A stretch of DNA of 9,938 bases. Origin: Chloroflexota bacterium (GTDB lineage: Bacteria; Chloroflexota; Limnocylindria; QHBO01). Every line of letters starts with the position of its first letter. Positions within the stretch are counted from its first letter, which is position 1. Location: NCBI GenBank assembly GCA_013694645.1, contig JACDBZ010000137.1, positions 1 through 9,938 of the forward strand, read 5' to 3'. Shown piece after piece: positions 1 to 7,259 of this stretch. A program made the position numbers and the translations under genes. The notes under the pieces are model-generated. The model made no database searches and was not told where the DNA came from. It saw only the letters and a program-made list of their open reading frames with translations.

Positions 1-2495
1 AGCTCCTCGGGCGGCCGGTTGTCGACGAAGACGGTGATCGAGACGATCCGGTCCCCGGGGTTGGGCTTCATCACGGTCACGCCGCGCGACGCACGACGGT
101 AACGGTTGATGCCGCCGACCTCGGTGCGCAGGATGGTGCCGACCTCGGTGATCAGCATCAGTTCCTCGTCCTCGCGTCCCACGAGTCGGATGGCGGACAC
201 GGCGCCGGTGTCGGCGTTGAGCGAGTTCGCGATGACGCCGCCCGTCGCACGGTGCTTGATCGGGAAGTCGGCGACATCGGTCCGCTTGCCATAGCCCTGC
301 TCGGTGACCACGAGGAGCTGCTGCTCGAGGTGCTGGATGACCTCCATGCCGATGACCTCGTCGTCGCCCCTGAGCCGGATGGCGGTCACGCCCTGCGTAC
401 CACGTCCCAGTGGCCGAACCTCGCGCTCGGTGAAGCGCGCCGCCTGTCCCTTCTTCGTGGCCACGACGATGTCGTTCTGCCCGTCGGAGAGGCCGACCCA
501 CTGGAGCTCATCGCCGTCGATGAGGTTGATCGCGATCAGCCCGTTGGCCCGGATCTTGGCGTAGTCCTCCAGCGAGGTCTTCTTGATCATCCCCTTGCGC
601 GTGGCCATGACCAGGTAGTGGCCCGGCTCGAACTGCGGCAGGCTGATGATCGCGCTGACGTACTCGCGCTGCTCCACCTGGACGCCGGGCAGATTGATGA
701 TCGGCAGGCCCTTCGCCTGTCGGGAGGCATCCGGCAGCGTGTGCACCTTGGTGATGAAGACGCGTCCCCGGTTCGTGAAGAAGAGAATGTTGTCGTGCGT
801 GTTTGCCACCACCAGGTGGCGGACGGCATCCTCTTCGCGGGTCAGCATGGCGAGCTTGCCGCGACCGCCCCGGCGCTGCGATCGGAAGGTGCCGATCGGT
901 TGGCGCTTGATGTAGCCGCGCTGGCTGAGCGTGACGACGACATCCTCTGCCAGGACAAGGTCCTCGGCGGTCAGCTCGCGGTTGGCATCGGCCTGGATGC
1001 GCGTCTTCCGCTCGTCGCCGTACTTCTTGACGAGGCCCGCCAGCTCGTCCTTGATGACGGTCAGGATCTTGCGCGGGTTGGCCAGCAGATCCTCGAGCTC
1101 GCTGATGAGCTGGATGATGGCTCGGTACTCGTCCTCGATCTTCTTGCGCTCGAGGGCCGCCAATCGGCGAAGCTGCATCTCCAGGATGGCGTTGGCCTGC
1201 ACGTCGGTCAGCCCGAATCGGGACATCAGCGCCGATCGAGCGGCGTCCACGTCGGCTGCCGCGCGAATGGTTGCGATCACGTCGTCGAGGTTGTCGAGAG
1301 CAACCTTCAGGCCCTCGAGGATGTGCGCGCGTTCCTGCGCGCGGGCGAGGTCGAATTCGGTCCGGCGGCGCACGATGTCACGCCGGTAGGTGATGTAGTG
1401 CTCGAGCATCTTCTTGAGGCCGAGCGTCTGCGGTTGGCCATCCACCAGGGCCAGCATGTTGGCGCTGAAGCTGGTCTGCAGCGGCGTGTGCTTGAAGAGC
1501 TGCTGCATGATGGTGTGCGGCGAGCCGTCGCGCTTGACCTCGACCACGATCCGCATGCCGTCTCTGTCGCTTTCGTCGCGAATGTCGCGAACATCGGTGA
1601 TCTTCTTCGAGGCCACCAGGTCAGCCATCTTCTCGATGAGCGTGGTCTTGTTGACCTGGTACGGCAGCTCGGTGATCACCACCGCCATCCCGCCACGGGC
1701 CTCCTCGAAGGTGACCTGTCCACGCACGATGATGCGGCCCCGGCCCGTGGCGTACAGGTGGCGAATCGCGTCGATCCGCTCCTTCTCGCCGCTCAACGGG
1801 TTGCGCTGCTCCTCGAACCGGAAGATGGTGCCGCCGGTGGGGAAGTCTGGCCCGGTGACGATCTCACACAGGTCGTCGACGCTCATCTCGGGGTTGTCGA
1901 TCAGCGCGCGAATCGCCTCGCAGATCTCGTTGAGGTGGTGCGGCGGGATATTCGTCGCCATGCCGACGGCGATCCCGGATGACCCGTTGACCAGCAGGTT
2001 CGGCAGCTTCGAGGGAAGGACCGTCGGCTGGCGCAGGCGTCCGTCGTAGTTATCGACGAAATCGACGGTCTCCTTGTCGATGTCGGCCAGCATCTCGTCG
2101 GTGATCGACGCCATCCGCGCCTCGGTGTAGCGCATCGCCGCCGGTGGGTCGCCGTCCACTGAGCCGAAGTTGCCCTGGCCATCCACGAGTGGATACCGCA
2201 GGCTGAAGTCCTGTGCCATGCGCACCAGCGTCTCGTAGAGGGCCAGGTCGCCGTGCGGGTGGTACTTGGCCATCGTCTCTCCGACGACGCCGGCGCACTT
2301 TCGATAGGCGGCGGTCGAACGCAGCCCCATCTCCTGCATGGTGTAGAGGATTCGACGATGGACCGGCTTCAGCCCGTCCCGGACGTCCGGCAGCGCTCGC
2401 GCGACGATGACGCTCATCGCGTAGTCGATGTACGCGGTGCGCATCTCGTCTTCGATCGCAACGACGCGAACGTTGCCCACCCTGTCCGTATCCAC
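1..2495 (-). CDS. gyrA: DNA gyrase subunit A (C-terminus cut by window start)
   Basis: GyrA is the DNA breakage-reunion subunit of gyrase, which with GyrB introduces negative supercoils in the cytoplasm. The minus frame is open from a GTG at 2495 to base 1 (about 831 codons). The GTG directly follows an in-frame TAG and has a GAGGT Shine-Dalgarno 8 nt upstream; a second GTG at 2480 is a weaker alternative. Visible in order: the N-terminal IEDEMRTAYIDYAMSVIVAR core, the quinolone-determining stretch HPHGDLALYETLVRM, the catalytic Tyr123 in AAMRYTEARM, the tower and coiled-coil regions, and the GyrA box QRRGGRGK (residues 540-547, bases 855-878), which marks gyrase rather than topoisomerase IV. 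Beta-pinwheel repeats follow up to the cut. Leu84 and Glu88 replace the usual Ser/Thr/Ala and Asp of E. coli positions 83 and 87. Only a short tail is probably missing. It is the last visible gene of the minus-strand block, 79 nt after the thioesterase. Confidence 0.97.
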   Translation of the reverse strand, partial: MDTDRVGNVRVVAIEDEMRTAYIDYAMSVIVARALPDVRDGLKPVHRRILYTMQEMGLRSTAAYRKCAGVVGETMAKYHPHGDLALYETLVRMAQDFSLRYPLVDGQGNFGSVDGDPPAAMRYTEARMASITDEMLADIDKETVDFVDNYDGRLRQPTVLPSKLPNLLVNGSSGIAVGMATNIPPHHLNEICEAIRALIDNPEMSVDDLCEIVTGPDFPTGGTIFRFEEQRNPLSGEKERIDAIRHLYATGRGRIIVRGQVTFEEARGGMAVVITELPYQVNKTTLIEKMADLVASKKITDVRDIRDESDRDGMRIVVEVKRDGSPHTIMQQLFKHTPLQTSFSANMLALVDGQPQTLGLKKMLEHYITYRRDIVRRRTEFDLARAQERAHILEGLKVALDNLDDVIATIRAAADVDAARSALMSRFGLTDVQANAILEMQLRRLAALERKKIEDEYRAIIQLISELEDLLANPRKILTVIKDELAGLVKKYGDERKTRIQADANRELTAEDLVLAEDVVVTLSQRGYIKRQPIGTFRSQRRGGRGKLAMLTREEDAVRHLVVANTHDNILFFTNRGRVFITKVHTLPDASRQAKGLPIINLPGVQVEQREYVSAIISLPQFEPGHYLVMATRKGMIKKTSLEDYAKIRANGLIAINLIDGDELQWVGLSDGQNDIVVATKKGQAARFTEREVRPLGRGTQGVTAIRLRGDDEVIGMEVIQHLEQQLLVVTEQGYGKRTDVADFPIKHRATGGVIANSLNADTGAVSAIRLVGREDEELMLITEVGTILRTEVGGINRYRRASRGVTVMKPNPGDRIVSITVFVDNRPPEE

Positions 2496-2574
2496 CTAGA
2501 TGGACCTCACGCCGCAGGATATACGCGCGTAAACGCTCGGTGACTTCACAATGATGTCGCGTCTGTCGTCATTG

Positions 2575-3087
2575 TCACTCACCCGCTGTTCCGGGCGTCA
2601 GTCCGTATCGGTCCTTGAGCTCTGCCTTCGCGGTCGGGGAGGCGCCCAGATAGCGTCCGCGACCCTCGGCAATCAACCGGTCATCCGCGCCCCGAACCTC
2701 GCCGACCACCTCGAAGATGCGGCGACGTCGTTCCGCCACGCGTCCTGTCGCGATCAGACGCTCTCCCGGCGTCGCCGGTGACCGATAGCGGATCGACATT
2801 TCGGCGGTCACCGCCCATGAGTCGAAGCTGGATGGTGCCCAGGCCATCACCTCGTCCAGCAGCGTGGCGATGATCCCGCCGTGCAGCTTGTCGCTCCACC
2901 CGACATAGTCATGGCCCGCCACCCATGCTGCCCGTGCGGTGCCCTCACCGATCTCGATGTGCAGCTGCATGCCGATCGGGTTGTCCGCGCCGCAGGCGAA
3001 GCAGTTGTGGTCGGCGAACGCGTAGCGACGACCGTCGCCCGCAACGATCGAGCGGCTGTCGCCGAGGGTCCCAACCTCGCTCTCCAT
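2575..3087 (-). CDS. PaaI-type hotdog-fold thioesterase
   Basis: This is a predicted 170-residue acyl-CoA thioesterase of the 4HBT/PaaI-like hotdog superfamily. Visible motifs are NCFACGADNPIGMQLH (28-43), the paired-cysteine N-terminal signature often found in this subgroup, and HGGIIATLLDEVMAW (69-83), the central helix with the conserved HGG turn and an acidic Asp78/Glu79 pair expected at the active site. They are followed by the strand MSIRYRSPATPGERL, typical of the fold. The ATG at 3087 was chosen because it lies 2 nt after the stop of the upstream gene and the conserved fold begins about 23 residues later. A longer reading from 3165 adds an arginine-rich stretch that overlaps the upstream gene and is unlikely. 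The substrate cannot be told from sequence. Its place between gyrB and gyrA suggests cotranscription, not a gyrase function. Confidence 0.88.
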   Translation of the reverse strand: MESEVGTLGDSRSIVAGDGRRYAFADHNCFACGADNPIGMQLHIEIGEGTARAAWVAGHDYVGWSDKLHGGIIATLLDEVMAWAPSSFDSWAVTAEMSIRYRSPATPGERLIATGRVAERRRRIFEVVGEVRGADDRLIAEGRGRYLGASPTAKAELKDRYGLTPGTAGE

Positions 3088-3089
3088 GA

Positions 3090-3341
3090 CTACCAGCGGT
3101 CCTGCCCTTCCTCGGCGTCGTAATCGGCGGCGCCCCATTCGTCGTCGCCGGAGCTGCGGAGACACTTGTCGGCGATTGCGAGCGCGAACGCGTGACTGAC
3201 CGCGTACGAGTCGCGCAGCATGTTCACCGCCTCGCGGCGGTCACCCACCCCGTTCGCTTCGAGGAGCTCGCACCATTCGTCGATGGTGCGACCGGTCTTG
3301 TTGGCCACCTGTCGGAGGTCGGCCGCGTGTCGTGATGGCAT
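3090..3341 (-). CDS. Small DUF4287-like protein
   Basis: This 83-residue protein starts at ATG 3341, 15 nt after the gyrB stop, with an AAAGG Shine-Dalgarno about 10 nt upstream that overlaps the end of gyrB. It ends with TAG 2 nt before the thioesterase start. The central segment (residues about 8-60) reads VANKTGRTIDEWCELLEANG, then REAVNMLRDSYAVSHAFA. This resembles the DUF4287 pattern as I recall it: K-TG-[KR]-[ST]-[LI]-[DE]-EW, then a helix and a [GS]H..A segment. Function is unknown in that family. A strongly acidic tail (residues about 66-82, several Asp and Glu) follows the domain. There is no signal peptide or membrane segment, so it is probably cytoplasmic. The tight spacing on both sides supports a real, translationally coupled gene. 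The family assignment is from memory and moderately sure; the gene call is firmer. Confidence 0.75.
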   Translation of the reverse strand: MPSRHAADLRQVANKTGRTIDEWCELLEANGVGDRREAVNMLRDSYAVSHAFALAIADKCLRSSGDDEWGAADYDAEEGQDRW

Positions 3342-3356
3342 CGGTCTGACTGCCTT

Positions 3357-5336
3357 TCAGATGTCGAGATTGCGAACCTTGCGAGCCTCGCCACGGATGA
3401 AATCCCGTCGCGGCTCGACATGCTCACCCATGAGGGTACTGAACATCTCGTCCGCCGCCTCCGCGGTCCCGACCTCGACGCGCAGCAGTGTGCGGGTCTC
3501 GGGATTCATGGTCGTGTCCCAGAGCTGGTCGGCGTTCATCTCGCCCAACCCCTTGAAGCGCTGAACGGTCACGTTCTTGGTCCTGCCGTCGCGCGAGAGC
3601 TCCTTGAGGGCGGTTTCGCGCTCCTTCTCGCTTGTCGCGTAGCGGGTCACTTTGCCGGTGCTGACCCGATACAGCGGCGGCTGGCAGATGTAAAGGTAGC
3701 CGTTATGGATCACCTGGGGCATGTGCCGGTAGAAGAAGGTGAGAAGCAGGGTGCTGATGTGTGCACCGTCGACATCGGCGTCGCTGAGGAGGCAGATGCG
3801 GTGATAGCGCAGCTTCGCGATGTCGAAGGTTTCGCCGATCCCGGCGCCCAGGGCGATGACCAGAGGCCGGATCTTGTCCGAGCTCAGCACGCGGTCGAGG
3901 CGTGCCTTCTCGACATTGAGCATCTTGCCGAACATGGGCAGGATCGCCTGGAATCGCCGATCCCGTCCCTGCTTGGCCGAACCTCCCGCCGAATCGCCCT
4001 CGACGATGTACAGCTCGGAGCGCGCGGGATCTCGTTCCTGGCAGTCGGCGAGCTTGCCGGGGAGCGCCATTCCCTCGAGGGCGCCCTTGCGGATGACCAG
4101 GTCCCGCGCCTTGCGAGCGGCCTCGCGGGCCCTGGCCGCGGTCAGGCACTTCTCGATCATGCGGCGTCCGTCGGCAGGGTTCTCTTCGAGGTGCTGGACG
4201 ATCCCCTCGGTGACCACGTTCTGGACGATGCCCTTCATATCGGCGTTGCCCAGCTTGGCCTTGGTCTGCCCCTCGAACTGCGGGTCCGTCAGCTTCACGC
4301 TGATGACTGCGGTGAGTCCTTCCCGCACGTCGTCACCGGAAAGATTGGCCTCCTTCTCGCTGAGCGTGCTCGACTTGCGGGCCCATGTATTGAGCGAGCT
4401 CGTCAGCGCGGCACGGAAGCCAGCGACGTGCGTGCCGCCGTCGACGGTGTTGATGTTGTTCGCGAAGGCGATGACGTTCTCCGTGAAGCCATCGTTGTAC
4501 TGGAGCGCGACCTCGACGCTCGTGGAGCCGACCAGGCGCTCGACGTAGATCGGTCGGCCGTTCAGCACGTCGCGGCGCCGATTCAGGTGCCGAACGAAGC
4601 TCGTCACTCCACCCTGGAAGAAGAAGTTCTTCTCCGTGTCGGTGCGCTCGTCGCGCAGGCGGATCCAGAGGCGCTTGTTGAGATATGCCGATTCGCGCAG
4701 GCGCGTGGTGATCGTCTCCCAGCTGAAGTCGAGCGTCTCGAACATTTCAGGATCCGGCTGGAAGAACGTGCGCGTGCCGTGAGTCCGCTTCCATGTCGGG
4801 TCAAGGCCGCGATTCGCCTCGACCAGCCCACCGATCTGCCTGACCGGGCCCTGCGGCGCGCCGCGCACGAACTCCTGGACGTGAAGCTTGCCGTCGCGCA
4901 GCACCTCGACCCGCATCTCGGAGCTCAGCGCGTTCACGACGCTGGCACCGACGCCGTGCAGGCCACCGGACACCTTGTAGCCGCTCCCGCCGAACTTTCC
5001 GCCGGCGTGGAGCTCCGTCATGATCACCTCGAGGGCGCTCTTTCCCGTCCGATGCCGGTCGACCGGGATGCCGCGCCCGTCGTCGACGACCTCGAGCTTG
5101 CCATCCACGTGGATCGCGACGTCGATGCGAGTGGCCTGGTTCGCCATCGCCTCGTCGATGCTGTTGTCGACGATCTCCCAGACCAGGTGGTGCAGGCCGC
5201 GCGCATCGGTCGAGCCGATGTACATGCCGGGGCGAAGGCGGACAGCCTGGAGTCCCTCGAGAACCTCGATGTCCTTGGCGGTGTAGCTCGATGACGCCTT
5301 CGTGCCGCGCGCTCTCGGTGCTCGTTCGACGGTCAT
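3357..5336 (-). CDS. gyrB: DNA gyrase subunit B
   Basis: GyrB is the ATPase subunit of gyrase; it dimerises on ATP to capture a DNA segment for passage through the GyrA-cleaved strand. At 659 residues it is typical of the short form without the gammaproteobacterial insertion. Seen in order: GHKL ATPase motifs EIVDNSIDEAM (54-64), DDGRGIPVD (85-93) and GGLHGVGASVVNALS (124-138, ATP lid); the transducer QTKAKLGN loop (357-364); TOPRIM motifs LYIVEGDSAGGSAKQGRDR (442-460) and DADVDGAHI (519-527) for Mg2+ binding; and the C-terminal QRFKGLGEMNADQLWDTTMN (592-611). Phe469 sits where E. coli has Lys447 and many bacteria have Arg. The ATG at 5336 overlaps the parB stop as ATGA, implying translational coupling. 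GyrA, its partner, is two genes downstream in the same block. Confidence 0.98.
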   Translation of the reverse strand: MTVERAPRARGTKASSSYTAKDIEVLEGLQAVRLRPGMYIGSTDARGLHHLVWEIVDNSIDEAMANQATRIDVAIHVDGKLEVVDDGRGIPVDRHRTGKSALEVIMTELHAGGKFGGSGYKVSGGLHGVGASVVNALSSEMRVEVLRDGKLHVQEFVRGAPQGPVRQIGGLVEANRGLDPTWKRTHGTRTFFQPDPEMFETLDFSWETITTRLRESAYLNKRLWIRLRDERTDTEKNFFFQGGVTSFVRHLNRRRDVLNGRPIYVERLVGSTSVEVALQYNDGFTENVIAFANNINTVDGGTHVAGFRAALTSSLNTWARKSSTLSEKEANLSGDDVREGLTAVISVKLTDPQFEGQTKAKLGNADMKGIVQNVVTEGIVQHLEENPADGRRMIEKCLTAARAREAARKARDLVIRKGALEGMALPGKLADCQERDPARSELYIVEGDSAGGSAKQGRDRRFQAILPMFGKMLNVEKARLDRVLSSDKIRPLVIALGAGIGETFDIAKLRYHRICLLSDADVDGAHISTLLLTFFYRHMPQVIHNGYLYICQPPLYRVSTGKVTRYATSEKERETALKELSRDGRTKNVTVQRFKGLGEMNADQLWDTTMNPETRTLLRVEVGTAEAADEMFSTLMGEHVEPRRDFIRGEARKVRNLDI

Positions 5337-6262
5337 GTGGTCGGGAAATCCTCGTGGTCTGTCGTGATCGATGATGCGGTGCCGGCAAGCTCGCCGTTCG
5401 CGCCACGGGTGATGATCGAGTAGAGCCGGTCCAGCTCCTCGTCCGAATAGAAGTCGATCACGAGCCGGCCGCCGCGGCGGGTACGCACGATACCGACCCT
5501 GGTGGCCAGGACGCCGCGCAGTTGTGCCTCGAGGTCCTGGAGGTCGTGGCTGAGCGCACCAGCCCGCCGAGCGGGGGATTCGTCGCGCTTGCGCCGGACG
5601 AGCTCTTCGGTCTGACGGACCGACAGCTGGCGTTCGAGCACCACGGCCAGCACGGCGCGCTGGAGCTCGGGGATGGTGATTGCAGCCAGGGCGCGGCCGT
5701 GGCCCTCGCTGATTCGCCCTTCCATGATGGCGGCGCGGGTTTCGGGAGCAAGCTCGAGGAGGCGCAGGGCGTTGCTCACCGCCACGCGGCTCTTGCCGAC
5801 CTGCCGCGCCAGCGCTTCGTGGGTCATGCCGAAGCGATCGATCAGCTCGCGATAGGCGAGCGCCGTCTCGATGGCGTTCAGGTCCTCGCGCTGAAGGTTC
5901 TCGATCAGCGCCAGCTCGAGCGAGGTCGCGTCTCCATCGGTCTCATGGACGATGGCCGGAACCGTTTCCAGCCCAACCAGGCGTGCCGCGCGGACGCGCC
6001 GCTCTCCGGCGATGAGCTGATACCCACCGTCCGCCAGCTCGCGGACGATGACGGGTTGGAGCACGCCATGCACCGCGATCGATGCGGCGAGCTCCCCCAG
6101 CAGCGTTTCGTCGAACGTGGCGCGCGGTTGATCCGGGTTGGCTGCGAGCCGGTGCAGGGCGATCTCGAGCACGCCGCGATCGTCATCCCGTCCCGGTATC
6201 AGCGCATCGAGGCCGCGTCCGAGGCCGAAAGCGCGCGTGCCGCGCGACGGGCTGCTAGCCAC
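5333..6262 (-). CDS. parB: Chromosome-partitioning protein ParB (Spo0J family CTPase)
   Basis: ParB binds parS sites, loads as a CTP-dependent sliding clamp and works with ParA to segregate origins. Reading from the GTG at 6262 gives 309 residues. This start was preferred because FGLGRGLDALIPG, the usual ParB N-terminus that contacts ParA, then begins about residue 12. The longer frame from 6403 adds an arginine-rich stretch inside parA. Motifs: NPDQPR (42-46 region); GERRVRAA (86-93), the nucleotide-binding GERR box; ENLQREDLN (121-129); the helix-turn-helix FGMTHEALARQVGKSRVAVS (144-163) for parS recognition; and a C-terminal dimerisation segment LVIDFYSDEELDRLYSII (267-284). The start overlaps the parA stop by 8 nt (GTGGCTAG) and the stop overlaps the gyrB start by 4 nt. 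A parS-like site lies upstream of parA. Confidence 0.96.
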   Translation of the reverse strand: MASSPSRGTRAFGLGRGLDALIPGRDDDRGVLEIALHRLAANPDQPRATFDETLLGELAASIAVHGVLQPVIVRELADGGYQLIAGERRVRAARLVGLETVPAIVHETDGDATSLELALIENLQREDLNAIETALAYRELIDRFGMTHEALARQVGKSRVAVSNALRLLELAPETRAAIMEGRISEGHGRALAAITIPELQRAVLAVVLERQLSVRQTEELVRRKRDESPARRAGALSHDLQDLEAQLRGVLATRVGIVRTRRGGRLVIDFYSDEELDRLYSIITRGANGELAGTASSITTDHEDFPTT

Positions 6263-7016
6263 GTGCGACCACCTCGCCGGCGAGCTCGCGATACGCATCC
6301 GCGCCGCGCGAGGCCGGATCGTACATCGCGATCGGCAGCCCGTGGCTGGGCGCCTCCGAGAGTCGAACGCTGCGCGGGACCACGGTCCGATACACGCTGC
6401 CATTCATGTGGCGGCGCACCTCTGACGCGACCTGCGCGGACAGATTCGTGCGCGCGTCGTACATCGTCAGCAGCACGCCATCGATCTCGAGGCGTGGATT
6501 CAGGTCCTCGCGGACGCGTCGGATCGTGTTGACCAACTGGCTCAGGCCCTCCAGGGCGTAGTACTCGGTCTGGACCGGGATCAGCACGCCATCAGCCGCA
6601 GTGAGCGCGTTGACCGTCAGCAGGCCGAGTGAGGGTGGACAATCGATCAACACCCGGTCGTATCGTCCATGCAGCTCGGCGAGACTGGCGGATAACCGAC
6701 GCTCACGCGCGGGGGTCGCCGCGAGCTCCACCTCCGCTCCGGAGAGCGATGGGGATGACGGAACGATATCCAGGCCCTCAACAGGTGTGCCCGTGACGAG
6801 GTCGGAGATCGGGATCCGGTCGACAAGAGCGTCGTATGACGAGCGGCCGACCATCCGACGATCAATGCCGAGGCCGCTGGTCGCGTTCCCCTGCGGATCA
6901 AGATCGATGACAAGCGTTCGCGTGCCGGAGAGTGCCAGAAATGCCGCCAGGTTGATGACCGTGGTCGTCTTGCCGACGCCGCCCTTCTGGTTTGTACATG
7001 CGATGACCCGGACCAC
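6255..7016 (-). CDS. parA: Chromosome-partitioning ATPase ParA (Soj/MinD family)
   Basis: This is a deviant-Walker ATPase that binds nucleoid DNA as an ATP dimer and drives ParB-parS complexes apart. It has 253 residues, a normal chromosomal Soj length without the N-terminal extension of plasmid type Ia ParA. Motifs: deviant Walker A KGGVGKTT (11-18) with signature Lys11, VIDLDPQGNAT (36-46), Walker B region RVLIDCPPSLG (121-131), and the conserved VRLSEAPSHGLPI (217-229). Translation starts at GTG 7016 with a GGAG Shine-Dalgarno 5 nt upstream (bases 7025-7022); no upstream ATG competes. It is the first gene of the minus-strand block and overlaps parB by 8 nt. The divergent intergenic region upstream holds a parS-like site, so ParB could influence its transcription. 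Confidence 0.97.
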   Translation of the reverse strand: MVRVIACTNQKGGVGKTTTVINLAAFLALSGTRTLVIDLDPQGNATSGLGIDRRMVGRSSYDALVDRIPISDLVTGTPVEGLDIVPSSPSLSGAEVELAATPARERRLSASLAELHGRYDRVLIDCPPSLGLLTVNALTAADGVLIPVQTEYYALEGLSQLVNTIRRVREDLNPRLEIDGVLLTMYDARTNLSAQVASEVRRHMNGSVYRTVVPRSVRLSEAPSHGLPIAMYDPASRGADAYRELAGEVVARG

Positions 7017-7048
7017 GCGTGCTCCGCTGCGAGTTCAGATGTGGGCTA

Positions 7049-7054
7049 ATTCTA
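7049..7054 (-). promoter_or_regulatory. Candidate -10 element for the parA-parB-gyrB block
   Basis: On the minus strand these bases read TAGAAT (consensus TATAAT). They lie about 32 nt upstream of the parA GTG, leaving room for the GGAG ribosome site. No TTGACA-like hexamer sits at 16-18 nt spacing, so this is a weak promoter call resting on the -10 match and its position. Confidence 0.3.
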
Positions 7055-7059
7055 CCAGT

Positions 7060-7096
7060 TTCGGCCCTCTTCGGCCGCTTACCGGTGGCTTACCGG
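7060..7096. repeat. Paired short direct repeats at helical spacing
   Basis: Two pairs of perfect direct repeats lie end to end. TTCGGCC occurs at 7060-7066 and 7070-7076 (period 10), and GCTTACCGG at 7077-7085 and 7088-7096 (period 11). Spacing near one DNA turn would put each pair on one face of the helix, as in operators or iterons. They sit between the putative parA -10 and the parS-like site. Protein binding is inferred, and chance in GC-rich sequence is possible. Confidence 0.4.
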
Positions 7097-7102
7097 GCAG
7101 GA

Positions 7103-7118
7103 TGTTTCACGTGGAATT
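7103..7118. promoter_or_regulatory. parS: parS-like centromere site
   Basis: The 16-mer TGTTTCACGTGGAATT matches the widely conserved parS TGTTTCACGTGAAACA at 13 of 16 positions. It matches the GTTTCACGTGGAAC variant, as I recall it from actinobacteria, at 13 of 14. The left half and CACGTG centre are perfect. It lies 87 nt upstream of parA, the usual neighbourhood for a chromosomal parS. ParB loads at such sites and spreads. Occupancy here could also affect both divergent promoters. Confidence 0.75.
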
Positions 7119-7119
7119 G

Positions 7120-7128
7120 TTTTCCACA
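7120..7128 (+). promoter_or_regulatory. DnaA-box-like 9-mer
   Basis: TTTTCCACA matches the relaxed DnaA box TTWTNCACA and lies 1 nt beyond the parS-like site. A single box is not an origin. It could be a regulatory DnaA site or a chance match, but its place beside parS and parAB makes it worth recording. It also forms the inverted repeat GTGGAA-N5-TTCCAC (7111-7127) with the right half of parS, an alternative explanation for its sequence. Confidence 0.4.
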
Positions 7129-7158
7129 TCGGCCACGCCGGGTGCGTCGCTCTCCTCG

Positions 7159-7164
7159 TATACT
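7159..7164 (+). promoter_or_regulatory. Candidate -10 element for the mreD-mrdA-rodA block
   Basis: TATACT on the plus strand is a five-of-six match to TATAAT in GC-rich surroundings. It would give a start site near 7171, upstream of every plausible mreD start (7197, 7206 or 7260). No -35 hexamer is recognisable at normal spacing, so the call rests on the -10 match and gene order. Confidence 0.35.
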
Positions 7165-7259
7165 TTCCGCATTCACCGCGCTCAACGGGGTTCTCCATCA
7201 GCTACCTGAGCCCGCTCATCGCATTCCTCGTCGGCATCGCGCACGCGGGGCTGGCCCCC

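Noticed and set aside
252..1982. Long plus-strand ORF antisense to gyrA (576 codons)
   Set aside because: The minus strand encodes an unmistakable GyrA over the same bases. The antisense frame stays open because of high-GC codon bias, and its translation is a low-complexity, Asp/Leu-rich mirror with no domain.
2496..2574. Separate gyrA promoter or terminator in the 79-nt gap
   Set aside because: There is a TATATC hexamer on the minus strand and a TACGCGCGTA palindrome (2522-2531), but no -35 at normal spacing and no hairpin followed by a T-run.
5103..5114. Perfect palindrome ATCCACGTGGAT inside gyrB as a second parS
   Set aside because: It shares the CACGTG core but lacks the GTTT and AAAC flanks of parS and lies in conserved GyrB coding sequence (DVAIHVDGKLEVV).
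3420..5294. Long plus-strand ORF antisense to gyrB (624 codons)
   Set aside because: It is a shadow of gyrB for the same compositional reason, with no recognisable motif or ribosome site.
5522..6532. Plus-strand ORF across parB and parA (336 codons)
   Set aside because: It runs antisense across two well-supported genes and has an arginine-rich, featureless tail.
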